Assembly (NCBI GenBank): GCA_050633585.1
Contig: JBOEGT010000036.1
Coordinates: forward strand, 1-64,000
Length of the DNA: 64,000 nt
Direction: 5' to 3'
Origin: CALKZN01 sp050633585
GTDB taxonomy: Bacteria; Pseudomonadota; Gammaproteobacteria; Arenicellales; Arenicellaceae
Part shown: in pieces, positions 1 through 7,938 of the stretch
Layout of the letters: each line of letters opens with the position of its first letter
How positions within the stretch are numbered: position 1 is the first letter of the stretch
Position numbers and translations under genes: made by a program
Notes under the pieces: generated by a model
What the model was told of the DNA's origin: nothing
The model's database searches: none
What the model saw: the letters and a program-made list of their open reading frames with translations, nothing else

Positions 1-104
1 ACAAGTTGCTTTGGTATGTGATCATTCATATAACATTTGTGGTATCGGCATTTGCCATGGGGTTTTTAGACACATTATCGGCGCGTGTGGGTCGGTCGAG
101 GTAA
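1..104 (+). CDS. yqhA: C-terminal end of a YqhA/UPF0114-type membrane protein (partial)
   Basis: Only the last 33 residues are in the window, read from base 3 and ending at a TAA at 102-104. The peptide includes LLWYVIIHITFVVSAFAMGF, which closely matches the C-terminus I remember for E. coli YqhA ([20 protein letters not shown]). UPF0114/YqhA proteins are small inner-membrane proteins of unknown function with several membrane segments; this hydrophobic stretch would be the last one. The 5' part lies outside the window, so integrity of the gene cannot be judged. Confidence 0.75.
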   Translation, partial: KLLWYVIIHITFVVSAFAMGFLDTLSARVGRSR

Positions 105-230
105 CTGATTGCTAATAAAATGTGTTTGTTTTTTCAAATACACATAAATATTTTATTGCGTTGTTGTTATTTTTACTTTTTAGTTACAATTGGCTAGCTT
201 ACACCTCTCTATTAACAGGATTTAAATAAC

Positions 231-1316
231 ATGAAACTTATAAAATACACGCTATTCTTAGTGGTAATACTCACGTTGACTGGTTGTGCTACGAGTCAAA
301 GTACATTTTTTGATACTAGAGAAAAGTTAGATTTTAATCAAAAATCTTATTTTATAATGGAAGTGGAAATTTATAATGCAGTAAAACCAGCATATAACCC
401 GAATACGCCTATTACATTGTCTATTGTAAAAAAGGGGGCAAAAGATGGCGAGCCTAAGTCATACTTTTCAGTATTAAATCCTAGTGAGTTTCAAGGCACA
501 AAAGGTGGCGCGGCTTCAGGTTTTTTTAAAGGAGTTTTGCCGCCAGGAGATTATACTATGTCATTTCTAGCTGGACAGGCTCGGGCATTTCCTGTGACAG
601 GCACCTATATGTTACCACTGAGTGGTGATTTCCAGTTAGAGAAGAATGAAGTTGCTTACTTGGGTAAATTGAGAGCTCGAACGCGCAAGAAACGAAAAGG
701 TGAATATGGTGCCGGAAGCGTACTTCCATTAATTGATCAGGCAGCCACAGGGTTTGGGTCGAGTACTTTCGATGTGCACATTTCAAATGACGTTGAATCG
801 GCTAAGGACTGGATGAACAAGGAACACCCTGCTTTGGCTGCTGAAGAGCTATCAATCAAAATTCTACCAAAATATGAGCGAATCTGGGACAGTTCAGATG
901 TTAAACCAATGGCAGCCCCTGTTTTTACTGACGAAACAGTTGCAATAAAAGATATTGAAAAAGAAGTCGGTTCAATTGAATCAGAATATCCTGACATTGT
1001 AGTGGGACTAAACTCTCCAGTATCCACCGATTTTCAGCGCGCTGCGGCAAAGGTAAGCCAGAAAAAGCTTTATACTGATAAGGGTGTTTTGAATATGATG
1101 ATAGCTCGATTAGAACAGGTTGTTGAAAACCCTGAACTAGTTTCAGATAGATATTTAATCGATAGTTTTGCACATTGTGTCATTAATATTGGTCGATCTG
1201 ATGATGTTCGAAGTGAGCCATTGTTAAAGAAAGTAACGGAAAGTAAGCTTCCTAGAAAAGTCAGAAAACATGCTGAACAGGCTTTAAAGCGTAAGCAAAA
1301 GAAAAAGGGTAAATAA
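231..1316 (+). CDS. Predicted outer-membrane lipoprotein of unknown function
   Basis: 361 residues. The N-terminus has Lys residues, a hydrophobic core and the lipobox LTGC (Cys19), so it should be lipidated; residue +2 is Ala, favouring the outer membrane. Residues about 40-150 look like a beta-rich domain (a PPGDYTMSF motif like those in DUF2846-type lipoproteins). Residues about 250-345 are helical and charged, possibly a HEAT-like repeat, and the tail is very basic (KRKQKKKGK). An AGGA ribosome site sits 10 bases before the ATG. It stands alone and is followed by a strong terminator. I do not recognise the family, and the function is unknown. Confidence 0.8.
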   Translation: MKLIKYTLFLVVILTLTGCATSQSTFFDTREKLDFNQKSYFIMEVEIYNAVKPAYNPNTPITLSIVKKGAKDGEPKSYFSVLNPSEFQGTKGGAASGFFKGVLPPGDYTMSFLAGQARAFPVTGTYMLPLSGDFQLEKNEVAYLGKLRARTRKKRKGEYGAGSVLPLIDQAATGFGSSTFDVHISNDVESAKDWMNKEHPALAAEELSIKILPKYERIWDSSDVKPMAAPVFTDETVAIKDIEKEVGSIESEYPDIVVGLNSPVSTDFQRAAAKVSQKKLYTDKGVLNMMIARLEQVVENPELVSDRYLIDSFAHCVINIGRSDDVRSEPLLKKVTESKLPRKVRKHAEQALKRKQKKKGK

Positions 1317-1340
1317 TTAACCTTAAACATCCCATAAGTG

Positions 1341-1373
1341 CCTATACTGAATGTTGTCAGTATAGGTATTTTT
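1341..1373 (+). terminator. Rho-independent terminator after the lipoprotein gene
   Basis: A perfect 10-bp stem (CCTATACTGA / TCAGTATAGG) with a 6-base loop is followed by TATTTTT. It ends the upstream plus-strand gene. It lies just beyond the 3' end of the converging gene at 1393-1800 and could also serve that gene. Confidence 0.85.
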
Positions 1374-1392
1374 GATGAAAGCGTTTTGAGTA

Positions 1393-1800
1393 CTAAGAAG
1401 ACTCTTTTAGCAAAAAAGACAAGATAAGCCCCATTAATACACATTCTATGATTCCTGTGATAACCCACATGATCATCAAGTTGAAGGTAATAGGTAGGAC
1501 CGCGTAAAAAACCAATGATGCGGAACTGAATAAAATACCCACAATCAAGCCAAATATAACGCCCTGTGAAACGGTATCCCTACATTTTGAACAGGTGTAT
1601 AGCACGCAAAACATGATGGCAAACAGGACTTGTCCTAATATCATCCAAGGCATAAAGGATTGCATGTCTTCTTCAGGGCGCCAAACCGAGGCAAGGCTAC
1701 CGTATAAGCCTGATAGTGCCCCAGCATGGATAGCAAATTCATAAATTTGTACGAAAATAATCATCACAATTGCGGCAATGATAAAGCGTTTGTTTAACAT
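1393..1800 (-). CDS. Small integral membrane protein, four predicted helices
   Basis: 135 residues, mostly hydrophobic. Four membrane segments are visible at roughly residues 6-24, 50-68, 79-101 and 105-129. A short polar loop at about residues 40-47 (RPEEDMQ) lies between the first two, and a CSKC pair (about residues 70-73) lies between the second and third. An AAGGAG ribosome site precedes the ATG. It resembles uncharacterised small membrane proteins of proteobacteria, but I cannot name a family. It converges with the upstream lipoprotein gene, and nothing in the neighbourhood suggests a role. Confidence 0.7.
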   Translation of the reverse strand: MLNKRFIIAAIVMIIFVQIYEFAIHAGALSGLYGSLASVWRPEEDMQSFMPWMILGQVLFAIMFCVLYTCSKCRDTVSQGVIFGLIVGILFSSASLVFYAVLPITFNLMIMWVITGIIECVLMGLILSFLLKESS

Positions 1801-2214
1801 GGCTTTCTCCTTGAGTTTTTATTAAAACCAGATTAAGCACCTGTAAAAAACCTGTCAAGTTTGATGTCTAATTTGCAATTCAATTGATTCTTCATAGTCA
1901 AAATAAATGGTTGAGGGTCATTAAAACAAGTCCAACGTAGAGTGTGTTTTTTGTGGAAGAATTCCCTGGACTTTTTGATGAGGCAGTATGAGATGACTCA
2001 CGGTGATGTGCCTAATGATTACTAGATTGCTTTAACTTTGAAAGGTGCTACGGGAAAGGCTATTTATCTCAAGGTTAATAGACGTTAACAACTATTGCTT
2101 AGTATTGCTGACATATCTTATTCTTTGTCGCATAATTGGAATAACATTTCTTTGCAGTGTGTTTTGATGAATCACGCTGTCGAACATAGCGTTAGCGTAA
2201 ACTAGGTGAATATA
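1801..2214. other. Non-coding gap with a possible decayed coding fragment
   Basis: About 410 bases without a full gene. Plus-strand codons from 1954 to a stop at 2023-2025 read WKNSLDFLMRQYEMTHGDVP, which recalls the conserved FxMxxYEVTxGxY stretch of FGE-sulfatase (SUMF1-type) domains. No start codon or flanking homology is visible, so this is at most a pseudogene remnant. The right end must carry the promoter of the gene at 2215. No terminator or repeat was seen. Confidence 0.35.
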
Positions 2215-2871
2215 ATGATGATAAAAAAGGTTCTCACCATTTCTTTGACATTCTTATTGGTCAATTCTGTCAGTCTGGCTTTGCCAATGGCAGCCAATGC
2301 TCAAGTTCAAAAGTGTCGTGATGCCCAAGGTAAATGGCATTATGGTAATGACTTGAGTAACGTGTGTGCAAATGAAGCTGATATTAAACAGGTAAAAGAG
2401 CGCGTCACGAGTGGTTCTAATACATCGTCAGGAATTAGTGCCTCTGAAAGTGAATTAACCCGCCTTGAGCTAAAAGTCTTGAATAGGACTGAATATCGAA
2501 AGTCTGATTTAGAGAAAATTTTGGCACCGTATAAAACTGAAAAAGATGTGCAGCAACGTTTTAATCGACTTAGAGATCAAACAACGCAGCAGCGAGATAC
2601 ACAGCAAAAACTAGCTGACGCACTGCAAGAAAAGCAACAGCGTCTAGCAGCTGGCAGAGAAAAACAAACCAGCGAAGCAGCAGTTAAAGAATACAGTGTT
2701 AAGTTGGCAGATAACAAATTGCGGTTAGATTCATCGCAAGCTGAAATTCGTGAGCTCAACAAACAGCTTGATCAAATTGAAAAGAGGCGCGCTAAGGTTG
2801 TTTCGCTATTTAATCAATTTAAAGATAGCCCTGATTCAGCCGAAAAAGCGAAAACACAGGCACCCAGTTAG
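2215..2871 (+). CDS. Secreted DUF4124-type coiled-coil protein
   Basis: 218 residues from the ATG at 2215; an in-frame GTG at 2206 is less likely because AGGTGA at 2204-2209 then makes a good ribosome site for this ATG or the one at 2218. A signal peptide is visible (hydrophobic core, cleavage near AANAQ). The mature N-terminus, VQKCRDAQGKWHYGNDL, matches the DUF4124 pattern (KCxDxxGxxHYxD) common in proteobacterial envelope proteins. Residues about 75-200 are Gln/Lys/Glu-rich and predicted as a long coiled coil. Likely periplasmic; the role is unknown. An EamA gene converges on it 27 bases downstream. Confidence 0.75.
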   Translation: MMIKKVLTISLTFLLVNSVSLALPMAANAQVQKCRDAQGKWHYGNDLSNVCANEADIKQVKERVTSGSNTSSGISASESELTRLELKVLNRTEYRKSDLEKILAPYKTEKDVQQRFNRLRDQTTQQRDTQQKLADALQEKQQRLAAGREKQTSEAAVKEYSVKLADNKLRLDSSQAEIRELNKQLDQIEKRRAKVVSLFNQFKDSPDSAEKAKTQAPS

Positions 2872-2898
2872 TGATTTAGGGAGTATTCGTTTAGGCTT

Positions 2899-3813
2899 TT
2901 AGTGCCGGCTGTTGAGAAATTCTCGGTAATTTAAATAGCCAGCAATAATGATCATAATAGACCCTAGCACTAAGCTGGTTGAGATGCTTTCTGACCAAAT
3001 TAACCAGCCTAGCACTCCGGCGATTGGCATTGACACATAGCTAAACATCCCGACACGACCTGCTTTTGCTATGGTGTAGGCCTTCGTCACTAGCAGTTGG
3101 CCTGCACTGGCAGCAAGTGCGCATAACACCACCAAGCCTAAGACCGAAGCACTCATATCTTGCCAGAAAAACCAACATAAAGGTGCGGTAATGAGTGTTC
3201 CATAGAATGCAAAATAAAATACAATGACTTCACTGGGTTCGGTGGTACCTAATTTTCTAACGATCACTTTTGCTAGGCTGGCTAATAAAGCCGCCGTTAA
3301 TCCGGCGAGAAATCCTAAGTTCGCTGAAAGGCTTAAGCCTGTCGGCGCAATGATTACGATGACACCGACAAAGGCTATAAAAATAGCAGCCCATGTCAAT
3401 GCGCCTAGCTGTTCTCGAATGATTATCCACGCAACAAATGGGATCATGATGGGTGAGGTGGCTTTGAGTAGGGTCGCTTCTGTTAATTTGAGTTCTGAAA
3501 AACTATACACCATGAAAAACATGGCAGAAAGACCAATCGTTGCTCTGCAAAAATGTAGCGCATTACGCCGACTCTTCAACTGAGATATCCCTATTCTTTG
3601 AATGATAAATCCAAGAAAGAAAAGCGCAAAAAAGTTCCTGAAAAACATGATTTGCAATAAAGGAATTTCACTAGATGCCTGCCTCACAAAAACTCCCATG
3701 AAGACAAAGCAGGTTTCTCCTAAGGCCATGAGAAAAATGCCGAGCAAGAGTTTATCTTCTGCCCCACCCGCATTAAAGTTGACAACTTGTTGATGGGGAG
3801 ATTGTTCACTCAT
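2899..3813 (-). CDS. EamA/DMT-family transporter
   Basis: 304 residues with ten hydrophobic segments arranged as two EamA repeats (about residues 20-155 and 165-300), the normal size and layout of the drug/metabolite transporter superfamily. The conserved MFFRNFFALFF segment near residue 55 and the paired Gly/Pro-rich helices support the call. The substrate cannot be read from sequence; such proteins usually export metabolites or amino acids. It is one of three EamA genes in the window, the others lying in the organic-acid island. The next minus-strand gene (MAPEG) is only 28 bases away, so the two may be co-transcribed. Confidence 0.85.
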   Translation of the reverse strand: MSEQSPHQQVVNFNAGGAEDKLLLGIFLMALGETCFVFMGVFVRQASSEIPLLQIMFFRNFFALFFLGFIIQRIGISQLKSRRNALHFCRATIGLSAMFFMVYSFSELKLTEATLLKATSPIMIPFVAWIIIREQLGALTWAAIFIAFVGVIVIIAPTGLSLSANLGFLAGLTAALLASLAKVIVRKLGTTEPSEVIVFYFAFYGTLITAPLCWFFWQDMSASVLGLVVLCALAASAGQLLVTKAYTIAKAGRVGMFSYVSMPIAGVLGWLIWSESISTSLVLGSIMIIIAGYLNYREFLNSRH

Positions 3814-3841
3814 GCGTTAGATCAGCCTATTGGGCATTGAA

Positions 3842-4240
3842 TTAAAAGTGTTGAAGGATAGTGATTGCCAGAGTGATATTAGCAAGAAAACCAATAAAAA
3901 AAGCCAGTGTTCGCAAATAGGGGATACCGAATGTATAGATGAAATAATGTGCTAAACGGCTACAAAAATAGACCATGCTAGCAATTAATGTGGCATTGTT
4001 ATTGAGTGCTAATAATTGAACTATGAGTACTAAAGGCGCAAATAAGGCCAAATTTTCAGTCGCATTTTCGTGGGCATACATCATCCGGTTTGCCCAAGCA
4101 GAGGAAGGTCTTTCATCCCGATTGGGGTTTCTTAAGGCAGGAATCAATTTGTGTTCACTAATCCTATTCAGGATATACGGCACCCAGAATAAAGATGTCA
4201 TTAAAATAGTGAGCGTTAACCAAAAAATTTCGTTTTTCAT
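3842..4240 (-). CDS. MAPEG-family membrane protein
   Basis: 132 residues with about four membrane helices. The stretch RLAHYFIYTFGIPYLRTLAFFIG near residues 90-113 carries the family signature of an Arg/His pair, Tyr, and Pro..Arg before the last helix; an ENATENLALFAP motif lies near residues 55-66. MAPEG proteins (membrane-associated proteins in eicosanoid and glutathione metabolism) include glutathione transferases, but bacterial members are mostly uncharacterised. AGGACA serves as the ribosome site. It sits between an EamA transporter and a MarR regulator, suggesting a small detoxification cluster (inference). Confidence 0.8.
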   Translation of the reverse strand: MKNEIFWLTLTILMTSLFWVPYILNRISEHKLIPALRNPNRDERPSSAWANRMMYAHENATENLALFAPLVLIVQLLALNNNATLIASMVYFCSRLAHYFIYTFGIPYLRTLAFFIGFLANITLAITILQHF

Positions 4241-4292
4241 TATGTTGTCCTATTGTTGCATATACAACTTTTAAATTAAAAAAAGGTTTAAA

Positions 4293-4709
4293 TTAGATTT
4301 TCTTTGAAGCAGACTTTATTGATTCAACCAGCAGGCTGAGCTCATTCACATCAATCGAGTCTTGCAGTGAAGCATAAAGTTGATCGCCAATTTCATTCAG
4401 GCGATTAGCAATTTTCTGTGTTTTGGGAGTTGGGTAAATGCCGGGGCTTTTCAAATTCTGTGCTGAAACGTAGTCCTTCGTTAAGTACCCTTCTTCAGAC
4501 ATTTTTTTAATAAATCGAGTAACGGTAGATTTTTCAAGATGAAGTACTAAGGCAATATCGCGCTGGATTATTCCTGGCTTTTGCAGCACTAATCTCAGAA
4601 GATAGGCATGAGCTGGCGCTAAATTGAGCTCGCTATAGGCATTAGCAAATTTTTTTTCAGTCAGCCTAAAAAGGTGATTGGTATTAAAATAAAGGCATCT
4701 TTCAAACAT
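4293..4709 (-). CDS. MarR-family transcriptional regulator
   Basis: 138 residues from the ATG at 4709; a TTG six codons earlier (4727) is possible but neither has a strong ribosome site. The winged helix-turn-helix is clear at about residues 45-90 (QRDIALVLHLEKSTVTRFIKK, then the wing), flanked by helices for dimerisation, as in MarR. MarR proteins repress nearby genes and release DNA on binding phenolic or oxidative signals. The gene is 52 bases upstream of the MAPEG gene on the same strand, so it probably controls MAPEG and perhaps the EamA gene. The ligand is unknown. Confidence 0.85.
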   Translation of the reverse strand: MFERCLYFNTNHLFRLTEKKFANAYSELNLAPAHAYLLRLVLQKPGIIQRDIALVLHLEKSTVTRFIKKMSEEGYLTKDYVSAQNLKSPGIYPTPKTQKIANRLNEIGDQLYASLQDSIDVNELSLLVESIKSASKKI

Positions 4710-4767
4710 ATGACTAAGTGTAAACAATCATGGTTGTATGTGCAACAAATTTGATTGAGGAATCAAG

Positions 4768-5205
4768 CTATGCATTTTCTGCAAGCCACTGTTTGAGTTG
4801 AGATTGTGATAAAGCACCAGAAATTCGTGCTGTTTCTTTGCCATTTTTAAATAATATCAGCGTTGGTATTGATCTGATTTTCCAACGTGTGGCTAATGCA
4901 TTGTGTGCTTCGGTATTTAACTTTGCAAAACGGAATTGTGGTTCTAGTTCCTTAGCAGTGAGTTCAAAAATCGGTCCAAAGCTTTTGCAGGGTCCGCACC
5001 ATGGGGCCCAACAGTCAACTATTACTGGAATGTGGTTGTGGTTGAGAATAATGCCTACGTTCGCCGAGGTAAGCTCTTGGGATTTGCCTGTAAATAATGA
5101 TGACTTACATTTGCCGCACTTTGGGTTGTCTTTTAATCGATCCGTAGGTATTCGATTAGTTGATTGACAGTTTGGACAGCTAATATTCGTGGTGTGCGTT
5201 GTCAT
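4768..5205 (-). CDS. trxC: Thioredoxin 2
   Basis: 145 residues, the usual TrxC length. The N-terminus carries a zinc ribbon of two CxxC pairs (CPNC at 10-13, CGKC at 30-33), the mark of thioredoxin 2. The thioredoxin fold follows with the active site WAPWCGPCK near residues 67-75 and the cis-Pro motif RSIPTLILF. TrxC reduces disulfides in cytosolic proteins and is linked to oxidative stress in E. coli (OxyR control there). It stands alone here, and no OxyR site could be identified by eye. Confidence 0.95.
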   Translation of the reverse strand: MTTHTTNISCPNCQSTNRIPTDRLKDNPKCGKCKSSLFTGKSQELTSANVGIILNHNHIPVIVDCWAPWCGPCKSFGPIFELTAKELEPQFRFAKLNTEAHNALATRWKIRSIPTLILFKNGKETARISGALSQSQLKQWLAENA

Positions 5206-5328
5206 ATAAAAAGTGCTTTTCTGTTAGTGAGTGTTGAACCATTCATGATATAACCATGATGAATCATTATAAATAAATGCATGGTTTTCAATTAATTTTC
5301 AATATCTATGAGACCTGATTAAAACACG

Positions 5329-5688
5329 ATGGCTTACGACGAATATTTTGCTGAGACCATTGATCGCGTGTTGCTTGATAAAGGTGTTGTTTACGAACAT
5401 AAGCGCATGTTTGGTGGCTTGGTCTATATGGTAAACGAGAAAATGTGCTTTGGTCTGGATACTGATAAAGGCAGCGGCGAAGCACGGCTAATGTTGCGTA
5501 TTGATCCGAAGGACTATGATGACATGCTACAAAAGTATGGTGCGAGAGAAATGGATTTTACAGGCACGCCAATGAAAGGCTTTATTTTTGTCCATGCGGA
5601 AGCTCTGGAGGATGAAGAAGAGTTGAGTGAATGGCTGCAATTCGCTTTAGACTTCAACCCAAAAGCAAAGAAGTCTAAAAAGTTATAA
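5329..5688 (+). CDS. TfoX N-terminal domain protein
   Basis: 119 residues made almost entirely of one TfoX N-terminal domain: the conserved KRMFGGLVYMVNEKMCFGL at about residues 26-44, then LMLRID and a G.P.KGFIFV segment. Full TfoX/Sxy competence regulators carry a second, C-terminal domain that is absent here, so this is the stand-alone form common in proteobacteria and of unknown function. The C-terminus is Lys-rich. It converges with uvrD, whose stop is 13 bases away. Confidence 0.85.
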   Translation: MAYDEYFAETIDRVLLDKGVVYEHKRMFGGLVYMVNEKMCFGLDTDKGSGEARLMLRIDPKDYDDMLQKYGAREMDFTGTPMKGFIFVHAEALEDEEELSEWLQFALDFNPKAKKSKKL

Positions 5689-5701
5689 ATATGATGAGGA
5701 T

Positions 5702-7909
5702 TTAAGTCACCGTTAAATTTGCATAGGCTAAGACTAGCCACTTATTTCCAGCCTCAGAAAAGTTGACTTCAACACGGGCATATTCGCCTTGACCTTCAAG
5801 GTTAGTGACCATGCCTTCGCCAAATTTAGGGTGTGTAACTTGGCAGCCAACGGTGATACCTGAATCATGTTTGGCGTCTGCATCTACCATGTGAGAACCA
5901 GCACCAAAGTTGCTGCCTAAGCCTTGTCGGTTGTTAGCATTATAGGGGTCGTGTTGATTGAAGCGGTTTTCAATGCGAATTTCTTGGAGGTATTCGTCAG
6001 GAATTTCACTTAAAAATCGAGAGGGTGATGTGTAATTTTCTTTGCCATATAGTCGTCTGACTTCGGCATAGGTTAAATAGAGTTGTTGCATGGCCCTTGT
6101 CATTCCCACATAACAAAGGCGGCGTTCTTCTTGTAGGCCGTCGCCTGCTTCATCTAAGGTTCTTTGATGGGGGAATAAACCATCTTCTAAGCCAGTTAAA
6201 AAGACCAATGGAAACTCTAAGCCTTTGGCAGTGTGCAAGCTCATTAATTGAACACAATCTTCCCACTCTTCGGCTTGACCTTCACCAGCCTCAAGTGATG
6301 CATGCGCCAAAAATGATGCAAGCACTGGCATATCGTCTTCTTCAGGGTGCTCAAAATTACGCGCAGCCGTGATGAGTTCTTGTAAGTTTTCCACTCGTGC
6401 TGCGGCTTTTTCACCACGTTCCTTTTCAAAGTGAGCAATGAGCGTGCTGATATCGAGCATAATATCGATTTGTTCGTGTAATTCTTGTTCAAGCATTTGT
6501 TCTTCTAATGCGTGAATAAGGTCAACAAATTTCGATAATGCTGTTTTCGCTCGGCTAGTTAACTGGTTTTGAGTGACTAATTGGCAACTCGCATCCCATA
6601 AGCTAAGGGTGTTTGCCCTGGCATATTCTCGAATTTGATCGACGGTTTTGCCGCCTATGCCGCGTGTCGGGAAGTTGACAATGCGCTCAAAGGAGGGGTC
6701 GTCAGCATGGTTATCGGCTAAGCGTAAATAAGCAAGCGCATGTTTGATTTCGGCACGTTCAAAGAAACGTAAGCCACCATATACTCGATATGGCATTCCG
6801 GCACTTAATAGGCTTTCTTCAAATGTTCGTGATTGAGCATTGGAGCGATAAAGAATGGCTACATCGTTGCGTGAGCCGCCATCATCCACCCATTTACTAA
6901 TTTGATTAATGACAAATCGTGCTTCTTCAGTTTCATTATAGGCAGTGAAGAGTTTGACCGGTTCTCCGTCACCACTATCGGTCCACAATTGTTTTCCAAG
7001 TCGTTGGTCATTATTGGAAATGACGGCATTGGCGGCATTGAGAATATTGCTTGTTGAGCGATAATTTTGTTCTAAACGGATTGTTTTGCTGTTTTTGAAA
7101 TCTTTTTCAAATTGCAAAATATTCTCTACTTTGGCACCGCGCCAACCGTAAATTGATTGGTCGTCGTCACCGACAACGAAAATATTGTTTTGAGGGGCAG
7201 AAAATAATTTAAGCCATTCATATTGAATAGAGTTAGTGTCTTGGAATTCGTCAACCAAAACATGTTCGAACCGTTGTTGGTAATGAGTGCGCAATTGCTC
7301 ATTATTTTTCATCAATTCAAAAGCCCGCAGCAGCAACTCAGTAAAGTCTACTAACCCTAAGCGCTGGCAAAGCTCTTCATACTGTTGATAAATTGACAGC
7401 ATGGTTTGTTGCTGTGGGTCGGGGCTGATTTGGACGTTGTTTGCTCGGCGACCTTCTTCTTTATGATTATTAATAAACCATTGGGCTTGCTTTGGCGGCC
7501 AGTAGGCGTCATCTAGGCCCATTTCGTTCAAGACGCGTTTGATCAACCGTTGTTGATCGTCGCTGTCGAGTATTTGGAAGCCCTGGGGTAAATTGGCCTC
7601 TTCATAATGCTGTCGCAAGAGGCGATGGGCTAAACCATGAAATGTTCCCATCCACATGCCACCGACGGGAAAGCCTAATTGCGATTCGATGCGTTCACGC
7701 ATCTCTCGTGCAGCTTTATTCGTGAAAGTAACTGCCAGAATTGAGAGGGGTGATACTTGGTGAAGCTGAACGAGAAAAGTCACGCGCGATGTAAGGACGC
7801 GTGTTTTACCGCTGCCTGCGCCAGCAAGAACTAGCGCGGGCCTTGGCTCCAATGCAACGGCTTCGCGTTGAGCATCGTTAAGTTGATCGAATATGTGGCT
7901 GACATCCAT
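5702..7909 (-). CDS. uvrD: DNA helicase II
   Basis: 735 residues, similar in length and sequence to E. coli UvrD from end to end. Visible motifs: Walker A GAGSGKT (about 31-37), TFTNKAAREM, the DEFQDTN Walker B, GDDDQSIYGWRGA, QNYRSTSNIL, the LMSLHTAKGLEFP motif and VGMTRA. The C-terminal KFGEGMVTNLEGQGEYARVEV stretch is the Tudor-like domain that contacts RNA polymerase. UvrD is a 3'-5' superfamily 1 helicase in nucleotide excision and mismatch repair. Its last codons lie close to the TfoX gene, and it starts 29 bases after the stop of glmS on the same strand, so read-through from glmS is possible. Confidence 0.97.
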   Translation of the reverse strand: MDVSHIFDQLNDAQREAVALEPRPALVLAGAGSGKTRVLTSRVTFLVQLHQVSPLSILAVTFTNKAAREMRERIESQLGFPVGGMWMGTFHGLAHRLLRQHYEEANLPQGFQILDSDDQQRLIKRVLNEMGLDDAYWPPKQAQWFINNHKEEGRRANNVQISPDPQQQTMLSIYQQYEELCQRLGLVDFTELLLRAFELMKNNEQLRTHYQQRFEHVLVDEFQDTNSIQYEWLKLFSAPQNNIFVVGDDDQSIYGWRGAKVENILQFEKDFKNSKTIRLEQNYRSTSNILNAANAVISNNDQRLGKQLWTDSGDGEPVKLFTAYNETEEARFVINQISKWVDDGGSRNDVAILYRSNAQSRTFEESLLSAGMPYRVYGGLRFFERAEIKHALAYLRLADNHADDPSFERIVNFPTRGIGGKTVDQIREYARANTLSLWDASCQLVTQNQLTSRAKTALSKFVDLIHALEEQMLEQELHEQIDIMLDISTLIAHFEKERGEKAAARVENLQELITAARNFEHPEEDDMPVLASFLAHASLEAGEGQAEEWEDCVQLMSLHTAKGLEFPLVFLTGLEDGLFPHQRTLDEAGDGLQEERRLCYVGMTRAMQQLYLTYAEVRRLYGKENYTSPSRFLSEIPDEYLQEIRIENRFNQHDPYNANNRQGLGSNFGAGSHMVDADAKHDSGITVGCQVTHPKFGEGMVTNLEGQGEYARVEVNFSEAGNKWLVLAYANLTVT

Positions 7910-7938
7910 TAATAGAAAATAGTGTAATAAATTTGTAT

